From: Nematostella vectensis
Taxonomy: Eukaryota > Cnidaria > Anthozoa > Actiniaria > Edwardsiidae
Assembly: GCF_932526225.1 (NCBI RefSeq)
Contig: NC_064044.1
Coordinates: 4,811,747-4,875,746, forward strand
DNA length: 64,000 bases
Reading direction: 5' to 3'
Positions 45,407-60,400 of this stretch are shown piece after piece; position 1 is the stretch's first letter; every line of letters begins with the position of its first letter. The notes beneath the pieces were generated by a model. The model was not told where the DNA came from, did no database searches, and saw only the letters and a list, made by a program, of their open reading frames with translations. The position numbers and the translations under genes are program-made.

Positions 45407-48400
45407 ATGGCGCCGATTTCACTCAAAGACAACAGAATTCAAGATATTGCTGAAGATTTTGTCGAACAGCTCACTGGCTTTAAGGTGTGATTTCCTTTGA
45501 TTATTTTTTTTAGCTTCCTTTTTCTTAATTTTGATTACACGTTGTATTATTCCTCAGAGAGCTAGCCGCAACTTTAATCTTTCTGTCCAGTTTGCGGTGT
45601 CAAATTTTCGGTAAGTCGATAGACCCTGGCAATTTATAGATCTTTAGCGGATCTACGGGAGAAGGATTGGGTGGTTTAACCTCCCCCCCCCCTTGGGCTG
45701 CCTTTTTTATCGTTTTCGTTGTGTCTGTTAATTCCAAAATTGTTACGAATGTAGAATTATAACAGAAAATTTTTTGGGTTGAACCCCCCTTGGCAGTAAG
45801 CTAGATCTCTCAAGGTCCATGCTTTAACGGCATTATCTTATACATCACAGTTACTCCATGACATAATGCTAAATTTAGCCGTGAACCTCAGGGATAATAG
45901 CAAAGTTTTAACCATACTTTCCAGTGGTTTTCTACCAAATTCAGTTTCTCACTAAGAAGCAAGTGCAAACATTAGCGCAATACAAGTGAGAACCGGTCAA
46001 ACACAAGCGCAAGAAAATCAAGCAGTTGCGTTTGCGTTCTAGTGAGAATCAGAAAATTATGTGCGTTGCCCTTGCGCTTACGTCCAAGTGAGAACCAACC
46101 TGAATTGCGAGATTACGTCACTGTTTGTTATTACTATTAAAACAATTGTCACTGCTTCAGGTACCACAGATATCTGGATGTTGATGGCTTTAAAGTATCT
46201 CATGCATTAGAAGGGTAAGTCCTGATTGCTAGTACTTCTCACATGGTTTCAGCCATCCTGCATGGCCCTGCACCCCTACTACCCCCTACTACCCTACTAC
46301 CCCCTACTACACCCTTACTACCCCCTACTACCCCCCAATTCACCCCTACTACCCCCTACTCCCCCCTTCTACCCCCTACTACACCCCTACTACAACTATA
46401 CTACCCCCCAACTACCCTGTACTACCCCCCTACTACCCCCTACTACACCCCTACCACCCCGACTACCCCCCTACTACCTCCCTACTACCCCCCTACTACC
46501 CCCTACTACCTCCCTACTACCCCCTACTACCCCCTTTTCCTCCTACATTTTCATCTGATAATGCCCCCATTCCCCCTTTCCTTTCAAACAAGTCCCCCTT
46601 TCCTTACAAACAAATTCCCCTTTCCTTCTAAACAAATTCCCCTTCCTTTCAAACAAGTCCCCCTTTCCTTCCAACCAAGTCCCCCTTTCCTTCCAACCAA
46701 GTTCCCCTTTCCTTCCAACAAGTTCCCCTTTCCTTTCAAACAAGTCCCCCTTTCCTTTCAAACACGTTCTTCTTTCCTTTCAAACAAATTCCCCTTTCCT
46801 TCCAAACAAGTTCCCCTTTCCTCCCAACCAAGTTCCCCTTTCCTTCCAAACAAGTTCCCCTTTCCTTTCAAACAAGTTCCCCTTTCCTCCCAACCAAGTT
46901 CCCCTTTCCTTCCAAACAAGTTCCCCTTTCCTTCCAAACAAGTTCCCCTTTCCTTTCAAACAAGTCCCCCTTTCCTTTCAAACACGTTCCCCTTTCCTTC
47001 CAAACAAGTTCCCCTTTCCTCCCAAACAAGTTCCCCTTTCCTCCCAAACAAGTTCCCCTTTCCTTCCAAACAAGTTCCCCTTTCCTTTCAAACAAGTTCC
47101 CCTTTCCTCCCAAACACGTTCCCCTTTCCTTCCAAACAAGTTCCCCTCTCCTCCCAAACAAGCTCCCCTTACTCTTCCATCCAGACAAGCCTCTCTTCTC
47201 CTATCCTTCCATCCAGACAAGCCTTTCTTCTCCTATCCTTCCATCCAGACAAGCGCCCCCCCCCCCCCAGGTCATTCCATATAACATTCCATATGAACTC
47301 AACCAGAGGTCCCCAGGTCACTGACTCAGATTTTGCTCAAATTTATTTTGGTAATACCTCTATATGTATAAGGAACACATGCAAAATTTTAGGGTCCAAC
47401 TCTAAAGGGTCTCCGAGATATGGCCTTCCCAAAATTGAGGGCTATGCCGCCATTTTGCCCTCGTGAGGGGCAAACGTCAGTTTATACGAATTTCAGAGCT
47501 CAATATCTTCCAAACTAACTACAGGACAGGGCTGAAAATTACTACTCTGACTAATTCTGGTCCAGGCTTTCAGAATATTCCATCAGAATTGCTCCATCTC
47601 CTCACTTTTTCTAGTTTTTGGCCTATCAATTATGGTTCTTTGCATAGGCGGAAATCAAAAATCCAACATTCAGGGGTCCCCCATGAGACCAAAGTGTTGA
47701 AAAAAGTTATAGCTGTGCTAGTTTCCTTCAATTGGGGTGCATGTCTATCTGTACTATGAGTATGGACTATCTAGAAGACATAATACAGGAGTTAGGGAAC
47801 CCAGAAAAGGCTTCCGCCTGAAAAATAACACTTTTTTACCAATTTTCTGATGGCAGGTTCACCATGTGGGCAAATACCCATGGTAATGAAATTTGTTCTA
47901 CATGACTGCACATATCTGGGCTCTATTTGTTCAAAATTTCAACTTGTTTTCTCATCTCCTTCATTGTTTAGTCATGTTGGCAAATATAGGCGTTTTTTTG
48001 TAAAAACGCACTATTCCGATCATTCAGAGATTAAAGTTTTCAGAGCATTATTCAACACTCCTTTTAGTTGGAAAACTTCCTGATATCATCTGATGTTGCA
48101 ATGTTTCCTTTGGAATACAGGATTTGGCAAAATTGGGCATTGCATCATGCCCCCTGGGTATTGCATCATCTTCCACTGGTATTGCATTGTGGGTATTGCA
48201 TCATCTATCACCGGTATTGCATTGTGGGTATTGCATCTCTTTACAGGTATTGCATTGCTGGCATTGCATCATCTCTGGTTAAAACAAAAAAAGCTAATCA
48301 CTTCTTATTAATTGAAAGCTTCTGCATGGCTTCTGAAAGGTGTAAAATTGGGATTTCTTTGAATGAAGAATGTGACAAGCATGTTTACTGCAGAAAGTCC

Positions 48401-51400
48401 GGATCTGGAAGAAGTGGATAGGCAGCTTTTGAACTGGCGGAGTGGCATTTCACTCTCTGAAGATGACCAGATCTGTTTCCATCATGAAAAGTTGTATTTG
48501 TCACGATATGAGAGTCTGCAGAGGTTTTGTACAGACCCATTTTCTCTTCATAAGAAACATATTACAAGTAAGTAAGATTGCCTAGTTTCATTTTTCTGCC
48601 GAGAACAGCCATTTATTTGGTCATGTTTTGTTGGTTTCTCTCATGCAATGTAGTTCACACTCCTTTTATAGAATCCCTGCGATATGTTGACAAAGAAATG
48701 GCTACAAAGTTCAAGTTGAAACCAGGAGAGAAACTTTGCTCAAATTGTTATGACCGATGTTGTGAACAGCACGATGACAGTCAAACCAGTTCAAGTGACA
48801 GTGACTTCCATTCCCCGGAATTTGATCGAAAATCGTTGAACCAAGTTGCAAAATCACTTGACTGTACTCCACTTAAATCATCCATCCCAAGGAGGGAGGC
48901 AGTGTCGTATGGGAAACGAAAGGTTGATCAGATACAGAGCAAGCTTGAGGCCAAATTTGCTAGAGTATTTGACATTGAGATAGACAAATTTGATTCATCT
49001 GAGGAGGAGGATGGTCAGTGTTCAGATGCTTGTAAAGATCTTGACCGTCTGACGCTCCTGCTAGGAGAAAAACTCAAAACAGCAATTAGACAGGAGAAAA
49101 TAAAACTACTGACCCTCGTGCCAGAGAGTTGGTCACGGAAAAAGATTGTCGATAACTTTGGTGTAACTGATCATATGGTACGGAGATCACGGCAACTTAA
49201 ACGAGAAAAGGGTATTCTTGCTGATCCTGACCTGAAGAAGGGTGGAAGAGCACTCCCTTCTGATGTTTTAGAACGTATTGTCAAATTCTATGAGTCAGAG
49301 GAATATTCACGCATATGCCCTGGAAAAAAGGAATTTGTTTCTTTCTGTTAAGGAGAATAACGTGAAGGTCCATCTAGGCAGAAACAGCTATTGCTTGTAA
49401 ATCTGCATGAACTGTATGTGGAATACAAGAAAAAGTACCCTGCATATAAAGTAGGATTTTCGAAGTTTTGTGATTTGCGTCCAAAATACTGTGTTTTTGT
49501 TACTGCCTCGTTTGTGTCTGTGAGCAACACCAAAATGCAAAACTTATTGCAGCGGCTATTCCAGGCAGTCATGACTACAAAGACTTGCTTGAGAAAATAG
49601 TATGTTCCGTGAGCAGCCGTGAATGTATGTTGCACCTATATGTGAATCATTCCCTGGGAAGGCTGCATTGGAGCACTACTTGTCTGACATATTTTCAACA
49701 AATGACTTTGACTCTGATGATACAGTAACATACAAACATTGGGCACATGTGGACAGAACATCCATGTTATGTCTCACCTCCACTGTAACTGATTCATTCA
49801 AAGTGCATGCAGTTCATTTGATTCTCTCAGATCGCACCATTTCATAGCTAAGGCACAATCGAGTTATCTCAGTCAGCTAAACGAAGATTTGAAAAAACAG
49901 GAAGCCATAGTAATATTAGATTTCGCTGAGAACTACAGCATCGTAATACAGGACGAAGTACAAGGGTTTCATTGGAACAATGCCAAGGTAACCCTTCATC
50001 CCTTCATGATCTACTACAAACTGGCAGGGGACCTTCAGTGTTCTTCCATGTGTGTAATAGCAGACTGTCTGAAACATGAAACCACAACTGTACATGCCTT
50101 CATCTCAACCATAGTGTCTTACATTAAAGCTGAACTGCCATTTATCCAACAACTCCTGTACTTTAGTGATGGTGCAGCGAGCCAACACAAAAACTTTAAG
50201 GACTTTTCAAACCTCTGCCACCATGAAGAAGATTATGGGCTCAAGGCAGTGTGGCAATTTTTTGCCACATCACATGGCAAAAGTCCATGTAATTGAATTG
50301 GTAGCACCGTTGAACGTTTGGTGGCAAGAGCCAGTCTTCAGGCAGCAACAGATGGCCATATACTAACTGCTTCACAAATGTATGACTGGTCAAGTAGGAA
50401 TATAACAGGAGTGAAGTTTTTCTTTGTATCAGCTGCTGATGTGGTAGAGAATGAAAGGAGCTTTGACTTGCCAGCATGATATGACAAAGCAGTGAAAGTA
50501 ACTGGCACAAGGTCCCACCACTGCTTTATTCCAATTTCCCGAACAGAACTGCATATGAAACGGATATCGGCCGATGACCATTTCACTGTTGTAGGTAGAG
50601 ACCAGCTGGTGTCAGAGATGGATACTGCCGAGTTGCAGCCAGGGAAATATGTTGCATCCATGTATGATAAGGAGTGGTACATTGGTTGTATAGTGGAGCG
50701 TTCAGACGACAATGATGATGTATTTGTAAACTTTATGCAGCACTCTAAAACAGGACTTTTGTCTTGGCCTGCTTCTGTTCGCAAGAATGCTTGCTGGGTA
50801 CCAGTCCAGAACACAGTGCACGGTTTTATAGGCTTGCTGCTGAAGATGCTGCCATTATTCAGAAGAAGCTGCCATTATTTGCATGAACTCTTTGATTTGA
50901 ATAAGCCCTCTGTACTAGTACGTGTAATTCACTGTTTGACATTCTCTATGCATATTCAATTGATGATGGACTGTATCATCTACATGTACATATATGGCTT
51001 CTCTAATAGGCCAATATGGTGCGTTTTCGTAAAAAAACGCCTATATTTGCCAACATGACTAAACAATGAAGGAGATGAGAAACCAAGTTGAAATTTTGAA
51101 CAAATAGAGCCCAGATATGTGCGGTCATGTAGAACAAATTTCATTACCATGGGTATTTGCCCACATGGTGAACCTGCCATCAGAAATTTGGTAAAAAAAA
51201 TGTTGTTTTTCAGGCGGAAGCCTTTTCTTGGTTCCCTAACTCCTGTATTATGTCTCCTAGATAGTCCATACTCATAGTACAGATAGACATGCACCCCAAT
51301 TGAAGGAAACTAGCACAGCTATAACTTTTTTCAACACTTTGGTCTCATGGGGACCCCTGAAAGCTGGATGTTTGATTTCCGCCTATGCAAAGAACCATAA

Positions 51401-54400
51401 TTGATAGGCCAAAAACTAGAAAAAGAGAGGAGATGCAATTCTGATCAAGCAATTCTGATGGCATATTCTGAAAGCCTGGACCAGAATTAGTCAGAGTAGT
51501 AATTTTCAGCCCTGTCCTGTAGTTAGTTTTGAAGATATTGAGCTCTGAAATTCGTATAAACTGACGTTTGCCCCTCACGAGGGCAAAATGGCGGCGTAGC
51601 CCTCAATTTTGGGAAGGCCATATCTCAGAGACCCTTTAGAGTTGGACCCTAAAATTTTGCATGTGTTCCTTATACATATAGAGGTATTACCAAAATAAAT
51701 TTGAGTCGGTGACATGTAAAGATTTTTTCACTTTGGTTGAGTTCATATGGAATGACCCCCCCTTTCCCCTACCCCTTCTCTTACATACCATTTCAGCTGA
51801 ACATCCCCCTCCCCTTCCCCCCTTTTACACAGGCTCCCCTAACCTGCCCTTTGAATCATTTTACCAAAGTCCAAACACTCACTATTCTAATGCTAACTGG
51901 TGATGAGAACCGAGATTACTTACTTGTCTCAATAAGCTCACCTTCTTTGAACTTTTTGAGGTTCATCCACCTTATACTGTTTTTGTAGTGAAAAAATATA
52001 AATTTATTCAGGTTTGTTGTACATTATGATTTTTCGTTTGCATTTCAGTGTCGAGCAGAAATTTGTGGTACATTCTCAGTCTGAGAAGGCAACAGCTTTT
52101 CATGATCTCTGTGAAAAATTCCTTTCGACCCCATTAAGCGACACAGAGGAAAATGTCAAAGTAAGCATTACCAGCTACTGCAGTAGGCTGATTTATTTTA
52201 TAGATGAACTCATTTTAATGCAACATACAGTATTATATACACCAGAGTTTAAAAAAAAATGGATATGACAAATGGCAATTTTACAACATGGAACAATAGA
52301 TCTCAATTATTTCTTCAATTGCAAAATATTTATAAACAGTTATGATTGTCCATTAAAGATAATATATAGCTCTCGCATTGCTGGATTATATTTTTCTCTT
52401 TGATTCTTTTAAATTGTTTCTACCCATAATCAACCTTTGGTCTTGAACTTCCACTGTTACACTGGACATTTGCTCTGACAGCCTTTTATAAAATGTACAG
52501 TATAATTGTTCTCTGTGCCTTTGTTTTTCTCTTTGGATAAGAATATTTTACTTTTGGTATTCAGTGTGTAACATACTGATTAGAAGTTTCATGTTTTACA
52601 GACAGACAGTCACTTTTCTTTGCTACTTCTTCTGCTGCAACTATCAGACTCACCAACTCACACAGAGTACAAACCACCAGAAAAGTTAGAAGAGTTGAAT
52701 GGTAATCACAGTGTCATCTCACCCATGAGAACATGTTTAGAATACTTTAGGAATGATATCTAGACCAGGGTGATAGTAACAATGATGATGATGATGATGA
52801 TACTGTAGGGTACGCAGGTTGATGATTATGCTATTATCATTTTTTTATTTTTTTTATTGTATGTATTAGTAATGATTACAATATTAATTAGTCGTGATGG
52901 TATGTGTTATGGTGGTTAGATATAAATATACACAGTAAAAGAAGGAGATGTTTACAGTGATGATGATGGTGATGAAATCATGACTAATAATGGCATGGGT
53001 GGTAATGTTGTTTGTAATGATGATGTGTTGATGATAATAGTGTGGTGATTGCATGTTTATGGTAATAATAATGTAAAGATAATGATGACGATTGTGGAAT
53101 GATGGTGGTGTTGATTATGATAATTATCACATAAAAGGAGTTATAATGGTGATGTTTTTGTGGATGACAATCATGGTGGCTCACTCCATACTTGCTACAG
53201 TCTTTTAATTTTGAATTTGTTGTCGTAGATGAAGATGATTTTGATTGGAAAGCTTATCTTCTTGGCGATGCAGAGGAGGAGATAATTGGATTGCCTCAGG
53301 AGAATTCTAATGTGGTAAATAGAAACATTTTTAGACACATAAATTTTCTATCAGTTTGAATGACCTCCCCAGGCACATAGCCGGGGCGTGTCCAGGGTGT
53401 GTACACACCCCCCACCCCTCTGGCCACCAAAAAACAGGTCATTTCTTATTAAAGGATGACCAAAAACTATTCATGACTGTGCACCTCTCTCAGCAAATCC
53501 TGGGTGTGTGCCTTTTACCAATTCTCTTCTACCAATATTAATTAGGTGCCTGGAAAAGATAACACATTCAGTGCTTCTGGAATTACGCGCTTGTGCGGAA
53601 GCGCATAATTTGGCAATTAAAAGACAATTAAAAGCCTACAATAAACACTGACTCCAGACATGCGCAGTGCCATGACGCTGCCCCTTTAAGCAAAATAAAA
53701 TATGGACATATGGTAATCTAGTGTTGTTATTTTTCTTCCAGATTTGGTCAGATGATGAGGTATATCACTCTATTTCATTGCTTTTTGTGCCTCATACTGT
53801 ACTCTACCTTGTCTGTTTCCAGTCTACCCCTCCTTTACGTCCAGTTTCATTTGCTCTGATAATGGTGTATGGCTTTTCTAGATTAATTGAATTGTACACT
53901 CACACTTACCCGTAGGAGACAAAGGATGAGTTTTATGCTGCCAATGATTCGGGGATGGGCAGCTCCACACCGGCTGATGCTCAAGAATTGACCCTGAGAA
54001 ATGCCACCCTTGTACATCATGTGACTTCCCCCCCTGAAAAGGTATTTTAATTAATATTTCAAAAGTTCATAAAACATGATTGCCTTGTCCACTAGGCCCA
54101 TTTCTAGTACCAACAACTATCTTTAAGAGATTGCCTTTTCCTTAGCACCTTGGGTGAATGGAGTGAAAGGAGAGGAAACAGTGAACAGGGTTGAGTACTG
54201 GTTTTATTGAGGAAAGAAATGGAAGTTGAATAAAGCCAAAGATAGGGGTAGAGAATTAATGCTGCAATAGTAAAGGTAGGGATAATTGGAGGGTACTTAT
54301 ATTTGAGAACAAGTGACGCATATCTTACTACATAAAAGTCTAAATGATTTTTCAGGGTCAAAGCTGGCTTCTGGAGCAGATAACTAACCAGTACTGGGAA

Positions 54401-57400
54401 GATTACTCCCCTAACGCCTACGAAGACATTGCTAATGTTACCCTGGGGCATTGTTCTCTTTCTACTGTATGGTAAATATACTCCCCTATTGCCTTCGAAG
54501 ACATTGCTAATGTTACCCTGGCGCATTGTTCTCTTTCTACTGTATGGTAAGTATACTCCCCTATTGCCTTCGAAGACATTGCTAATGTTACCCTAGGGCA
54601 TTGTTCTCTCTCTATTGTATGGTAAGTATACTCCCCCAAAACCCTTTAAGACATTGCTAATGTTACCCTGGCGCATTATTCTCTCTCTACTGTATGGTAA
54701 GTATACTCCCTAACCCCTGTCAAGACATTGCCAATAATTAATAATTTTAATAACTTATGATAGTGACAACTTTTACTTTTTTTACAGGGAGAGTCACCAG
54801 TGTTCACAAAACCCATTTGCTCAGACTACGGCAAGACAGCTGACAGAAACTCAACTGGTCAGAGAGACTCTTTGGTGAGTGTTATACTTCACTGAGTAGG
54901 TCATGGTACTTTAGCTATGATAATTTATCCTTCAATTGCAAGAATTGCAGTAGCTATGGTAATTTATTCTTGGTTTAAAGCACTGCAGTATGTTAGCTAA
55001 ATGGTAATTTATCCTTCGATTGCAAGAATTGCAGTAGCTATGGTAATTTATTCTTGGATTCAAGCACTGCAGTATGTTAGCTAAATGGTAATTTATCCTT
55101 CGATTGCAAGAATTGCAGTAGCTATGGTAATTTATTCTTGGTTTAAAGCACTGCAATACGGTAGCTATGGAGTAGTTTATCCTTTGATTAAAAACTTTGA
55201 AGTATTTTACTGTAGCTACAGTTTGGTAATTTATCCTTGGCTTCAAGCACTGCAGTACTTAAGCTATGATAATTTATCTTTGGATTGCAAGCATTGAAGT
55301 AGCTCTTAGTAATCTATGTATCCTATGATTACAAGTGCTGCAGTACTGTAGCTATGGTCATTTATCCTTTTTCCATTTCCCATTTCGCAGGATGCTATCT
55401 GGTGTTAACTCCTCATATGTGTACAGTATCCATGGTAATAAGGTTGATGTCAATGGCAACCTTAAAGTGTCTCATTTGTCTAAGGTTTGTCACTGGCATT
55501 CTTCATGGTGTGCTGATTTCATTGTTTTTGCTGGAATCAATCTCCTTGCTGCTAAATGCTTCATTTTCACCTGTTATTAATATCCCTAATACTGAATGCT
55601 TTGTTCTTACTAGAATCAATCTTCCCAATGCTATAAATACTTGTCATCTTTACAAGCCAATCTTCCTTATTCTAAATGTAGGGAATCACTAGCTTTCTTC
55701 ACAGACTTGACTCTCCCTTGAGTATGGAGTTCTTGTATTTACCAGGAATCCTTAGCCATCCTCCTAACCAAATTTGCTGCTGTTGGAGCTAAAACCCACG
55801 AGCTCCTGAGCTTTGTTGGGGAGATTTTAAGTGACACTGGTACAACCAGACAGAGTGATGTCAAACCGACACAAACTGCCCAGGCATTTGCCGCAACACT
55901 GTCAAACTACATCAAGGTACAACACAATATTTCTTCCATTTGATTTACAGAATTTACAGACTTTTCCTATTGGATAAGGAATAGGGATATACATATGGTT
56001 CACAGCCCCAGTAGGCGACCACTAGCCAACTTACCAATACTAGCTGAACTAACAGCTTACAAACTATACAGGGCAGTGTATAAACTTACAGATAGTACAC
56101 TCAAATATGACAGCACTCTTAAAAATGATCAATAGTTTTTATTGACCAAGTGCTTTGGACGTACAGGATAGAAAGGAGACCATATGACTGTAGTCTCTTA
56201 AAACCTGACTGATATGATTTTCCTTAAAAGATTCAGTTTCTTTGTTCTGTGCTTTAATTTTATTTATTTTGATGTTAGGATTACAAGAAATGTCTCACAA
56301 AGCTTCAAAAGGATATCATTGACAAAAGTAAATGGTACCATTTATTTCACAAATGCTCCATTCTATATAGTTTGTATATGTGTTGCCTTGCTGATAAAGC
56401 TATATGGGGAATGCTACTCTATGTGCTAGAGTAATGGGTAGATTCCTTTTAGCAATGGTTCTGTGAATTTGACTCTGTACAGTTTATATTTTTCTGTGTT
56501 GTGCTGGAATTGCCCTGCTAGATGCGCTGTGAGGTTCTCTGTGAGACGTTGTTGTCTAAAGCAAAATCCACCAGCCCACCCTCTTGAGGTCGGGTTAACT
56601 TAAGTGTTCCTAAACAACCACATGTCTTCATATTACCTAACTGAAATTTTGTTGCTTACTGAAATGGTGTCCCTGTTTTGACCTCAACCATTTGCTGCTT
56701 GATATTGATTTTCTCTCCCTTTCTTAAATACTAATGGCCACCCTGCACCATTTCTCTCTTTTGCTGCAGAATGTCCTGTAACACTAGTTAACCTGCATGA
56801 TACACTCAAGCAGCACCACGAGGAGGTACTGTATGAGTGTATAGACACATTCACATGCACCTTACATTCAGTAGTTGACTTGCACTTCAATCACATGATC
56901 TCGTGCATGCTCATGCTTTGACTTTTGACAGCCAAATATCATTATATTCACCACTTATGAATCAGCAAGAAAGAAAGGACTCTTCATTGTGAGATTTTTT
57001 TCTTCGCTCTCTGGCATGAGGACCGCAGCCATCTTGTTTTGGTGGTTTTTTTTTAATTACTTTTTTACCCCAAAAGTCAAGTGATCAGCTTAGTGCAGAT
57101 CACCCAATGACAACTAGTCAGTTGAGATACATAATATTGCTCCAAGCAGTTTACAATCGTGAATGTGCGTTAGTGTGTAAATACTGTAATGTCACTGAAA
57201 TGGTAACACAGGCCAGCATCCTCAGTAGATCTTTTATGCCCAATGCAGGTTAATTTAATGTTTTTTTTTTTAGAAAGCGAGATTTTTACACCTCTGAAAA
57301 CACCACCAGCTTATAGGAAGGGATTGAACCTAGTCATCAGGCTTCAGAACCCCACCTCAGTCATTGATATATTGCGGTTCTCACAATATATTATGTCTGT

Positions 57401-60400
57401 CCATCTGTCTCCTGTGTTTGTCTTCTCATCTGTCTGTGCGTCCATTGAATCTATGTTTACCCACTTGCCTGCCTGCATGTTTAATAATGGTCTTTGTTGT
57501 GCTCTCTTCTTCAGATCTTCTTCCTGTACGACATTTATCACGAAGGCATGGCCTCTTCTGGAAATTTTTCTCCTTCACAGGTAGCCATGTTCATAGGACA
57601 ATGTGTTTTTATTTTATTTTAGACCTTTTTGTCCATTATAATTACCATAAAATTATCAATACTTACTGATAATGTTCTTTATAAAAAAACAACTCCAGCT
57701 TGAGATGTTGCTGGCTTCCACCTAAAATATTTATCAATTACACCATTTCCATTTGGCGGATATTGGCCTTAAAAATATCTACCTCAAGCCTCCAACTCTG
57801 GGTAGATATTTTGCCATTATCCACCTCTTGAAAATGGTATAATCGTTTTAGTATATAAACGAGCTTTAGTGCAATTTTCTTTTCAGAAAAACTTGCAAAT
57901 CTGCTGTTACACCCGCCATTTTGATTGATTTTGGGGTGCAGGAAAATATCCACTTCCTAGGAGGTGTTACTGCATTTTATCCCAAGTTTCTCAACCAATA
58001 AAATCGCTTGTTCTTGCGAGGTTCCCGAGTTTTATATACTAAATAAATATGTATCAATATATAACAAAAACATACCATTAAATAACAATATAATGGAGTC
58101 GTTTGTGTCATAGGATGGACTGGATAACACTATGATTCAAGTGGATTCGATTCGCTAGTGAAATGCACATTTGAAAATTCTACACCTAAAGTTCCATACC
58201 TCCATAAAAAAGAAGGGATAAAATGGTGTCACTGTTTATTTTTCAGCAAACCTGTCATTTGCTGGATGTGTTCTACAGCACTATGTGTTCATTTGATGCC
58301 ATTGGAGCATGTGCCAGACCTAAGGTAACATGGTGAAAATACATGTGAGTACTCTCATGAGGCATGTACCAGACCTAAGGTAACATGGTGAAAATACATG
58401 TCGGTACTCTCATGAGGCATGTACCAGACCTAAGGTAACATGGTGAAAATACATGTGGGTACTCATGGAGGCATGTACCAGACCTAAGGTAACATGGTGA
58501 AAATACATGTGAGTACTCTCATGAGGCATGTACCAGACCTAAAGTAACATGGTGAAAATACAGGTGGGTACTCTCATGAGGCATGTACCAGACCTAAGGT
58601 AACATGGTGAAAATACATGTCGGTACTCTCATGAGGCATGTACCAGACCTAAGGTAACATGGTGAAAATACATGTGGGTACTCACATGGGGCATGTACCA
58701 GACCTAAGGTAACATGGTGAAAATATATGTGGTTACTCATGGAGGCATGTACCAGACCTAAGGTAACATGGTGAAAATACAGGTGGGTACTCTCATGAGG
58801 CATGTACCAGACCTAAGGTAACATGGTGAAAATACATGTTGGTACTCTCATGAGGCATGTACCAGACCTAAGGTAACATGGTGAAAATATATGTGGGTAC
58901 TCTCATGAGGCATGTACCACACCTGACATGGTGGAAATACATGTGGGTACCTGATGAGGCATGTACCAGACCTAAGGTAACATGTTGAAAATACATGTGG
59001 GTACTCACATGAAGCATGTCCCAGACCTAAGGTAACATGGTGAAAATACATGGGGGTACTCTTATGAGGCATGTACCAGACCTAAGGTAACATGGTGAAA
59101 ATATATGTGGGTACTCACATGAGGCATGTACCAGACCTAAGGTAACATGGTGAAAATACATGGGGGTACTCTTATGAGGCATGTACCAGACCTAAGGTAA
59201 CATGGTGAAAATACATGTGGGTACTCTCATGAGGCATGTACCAGACCTAAGGTAACATGGTGAAAATATATGTGGGTACTCACATGAGGCATGTACCAGA
59301 CCTAAGGTAACATGGTGAAAATACAGGTGGGTACTCTCATGAGGCATGTACCAGACCTAAGGTAACATGGTGAAAATACATGTGGGTACTCTCATGAGGC
59401 ATGTACCAGACCTAAGGTAACATGGTGAAAATATATGTGGGTACTCTCATGAGGCATGTACCAGACCTAAGGTAACATGGTGAAAATACATGGGGGTACT
59501 CTCATGAGGCATGTACCAGACCTAAGGTAACATGGTGAAAATACATGGGGGTACTCTTATGAGGCATGTACCAGACCTAAGGTAACATGGTGAAAATACA
59601 TTGGTACTCTCATGAGGCATGTACCAGACCTAAGGTAACATAGTGGAAATACATGTGGGTACTCACATGAGGCATGTACCAGACCTAAGGTGACATGGTG
59701 AAAATACATGTGAGTACTCTCATGAGGCATGTACCAGACCTAAGGGAACATGGTGAAAATACATGTGAGTTCTCTCATGAGGCATGTACCAGACCTAAGG
59801 TAACATGGTGAAAATACATGTGGGTACTCTCATGAGGCATGTACAAGACCTAAGGTAACATGGTGAAAATACATGTGGGTACTCTCATGAGGCATGTACC
59901 AGACCTAAGGTAACATGGTGAAAATACATGTGAGTACTCTCATGAGGCATGTACCAGACCTAAGGGAACATGGTAAAAATACATGTGGGTACTCGATGAG
60001 GCATGTACCAGACCTAAGGTAACATGGTGAAAATACATGTGAGTACTCTCATGAGGCATGTACCAGACCTAAGGTAACATGGTGAAAATACATTGGTACT
60101 CTCATGAGGCATGTACCAGACCTAAGGTAACATAGTGGAAATACATGTGGGTACTCACATGAGGCATGTACCAGACCTAAGGTGACATGGTGAAAATACA
60201 TGTGAGTACTCTCATGAGGCATGTACCAGACCTAAGGGAACATGGTGAAAATACATGTGAGTTCTCTCATGAGGCATGTACCAGACCTAAGGTAACATGG
60301 TGAAAATACATGTGTGTACTCTCACGAGGCATGTACAAGACCTAAGGTAACATGGTGAAAATACATGTGGGTACTCTCATGAGGCATGTACCAGACCTAA

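Larger units (their letters stand above)
47270..51764. mobile_element. 4.5-kb DNA transposon with ~750-bp terminal inverted repeats
   Basis: Ends: GGTCATTCCATATNAAC type at the left (47270-47310, with a small internal duplication) and GGTTGAGTTCATATGGAATG then ACC at the right. Long inverted repeats run about 47285-48020 and 51013-51745: both contain ATTTATTTTGGTAATACCTC, TTTGCCCTCGTGAGGGGCAA and GTTTTTTTGTAAAAACGC-like sequence. The two arms differ by scattered substitutions and small indels. The interior holds a broken transposase. The element occupies most of GCP5 intron 3. Target duplications cannot be read because the flanks are C runs. Confidence 0.87.

Noticed and set aside
46243-47466. 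407-codon ORF on the plus strand, the longest in the window
   Set aside because: Pro/Leu/Phe/Thr-rich reading of the CCCCTACTA and CCCCTTTCC minisatellites inside GCP5 intron 3; crosses the transposon end and lacks any domain.
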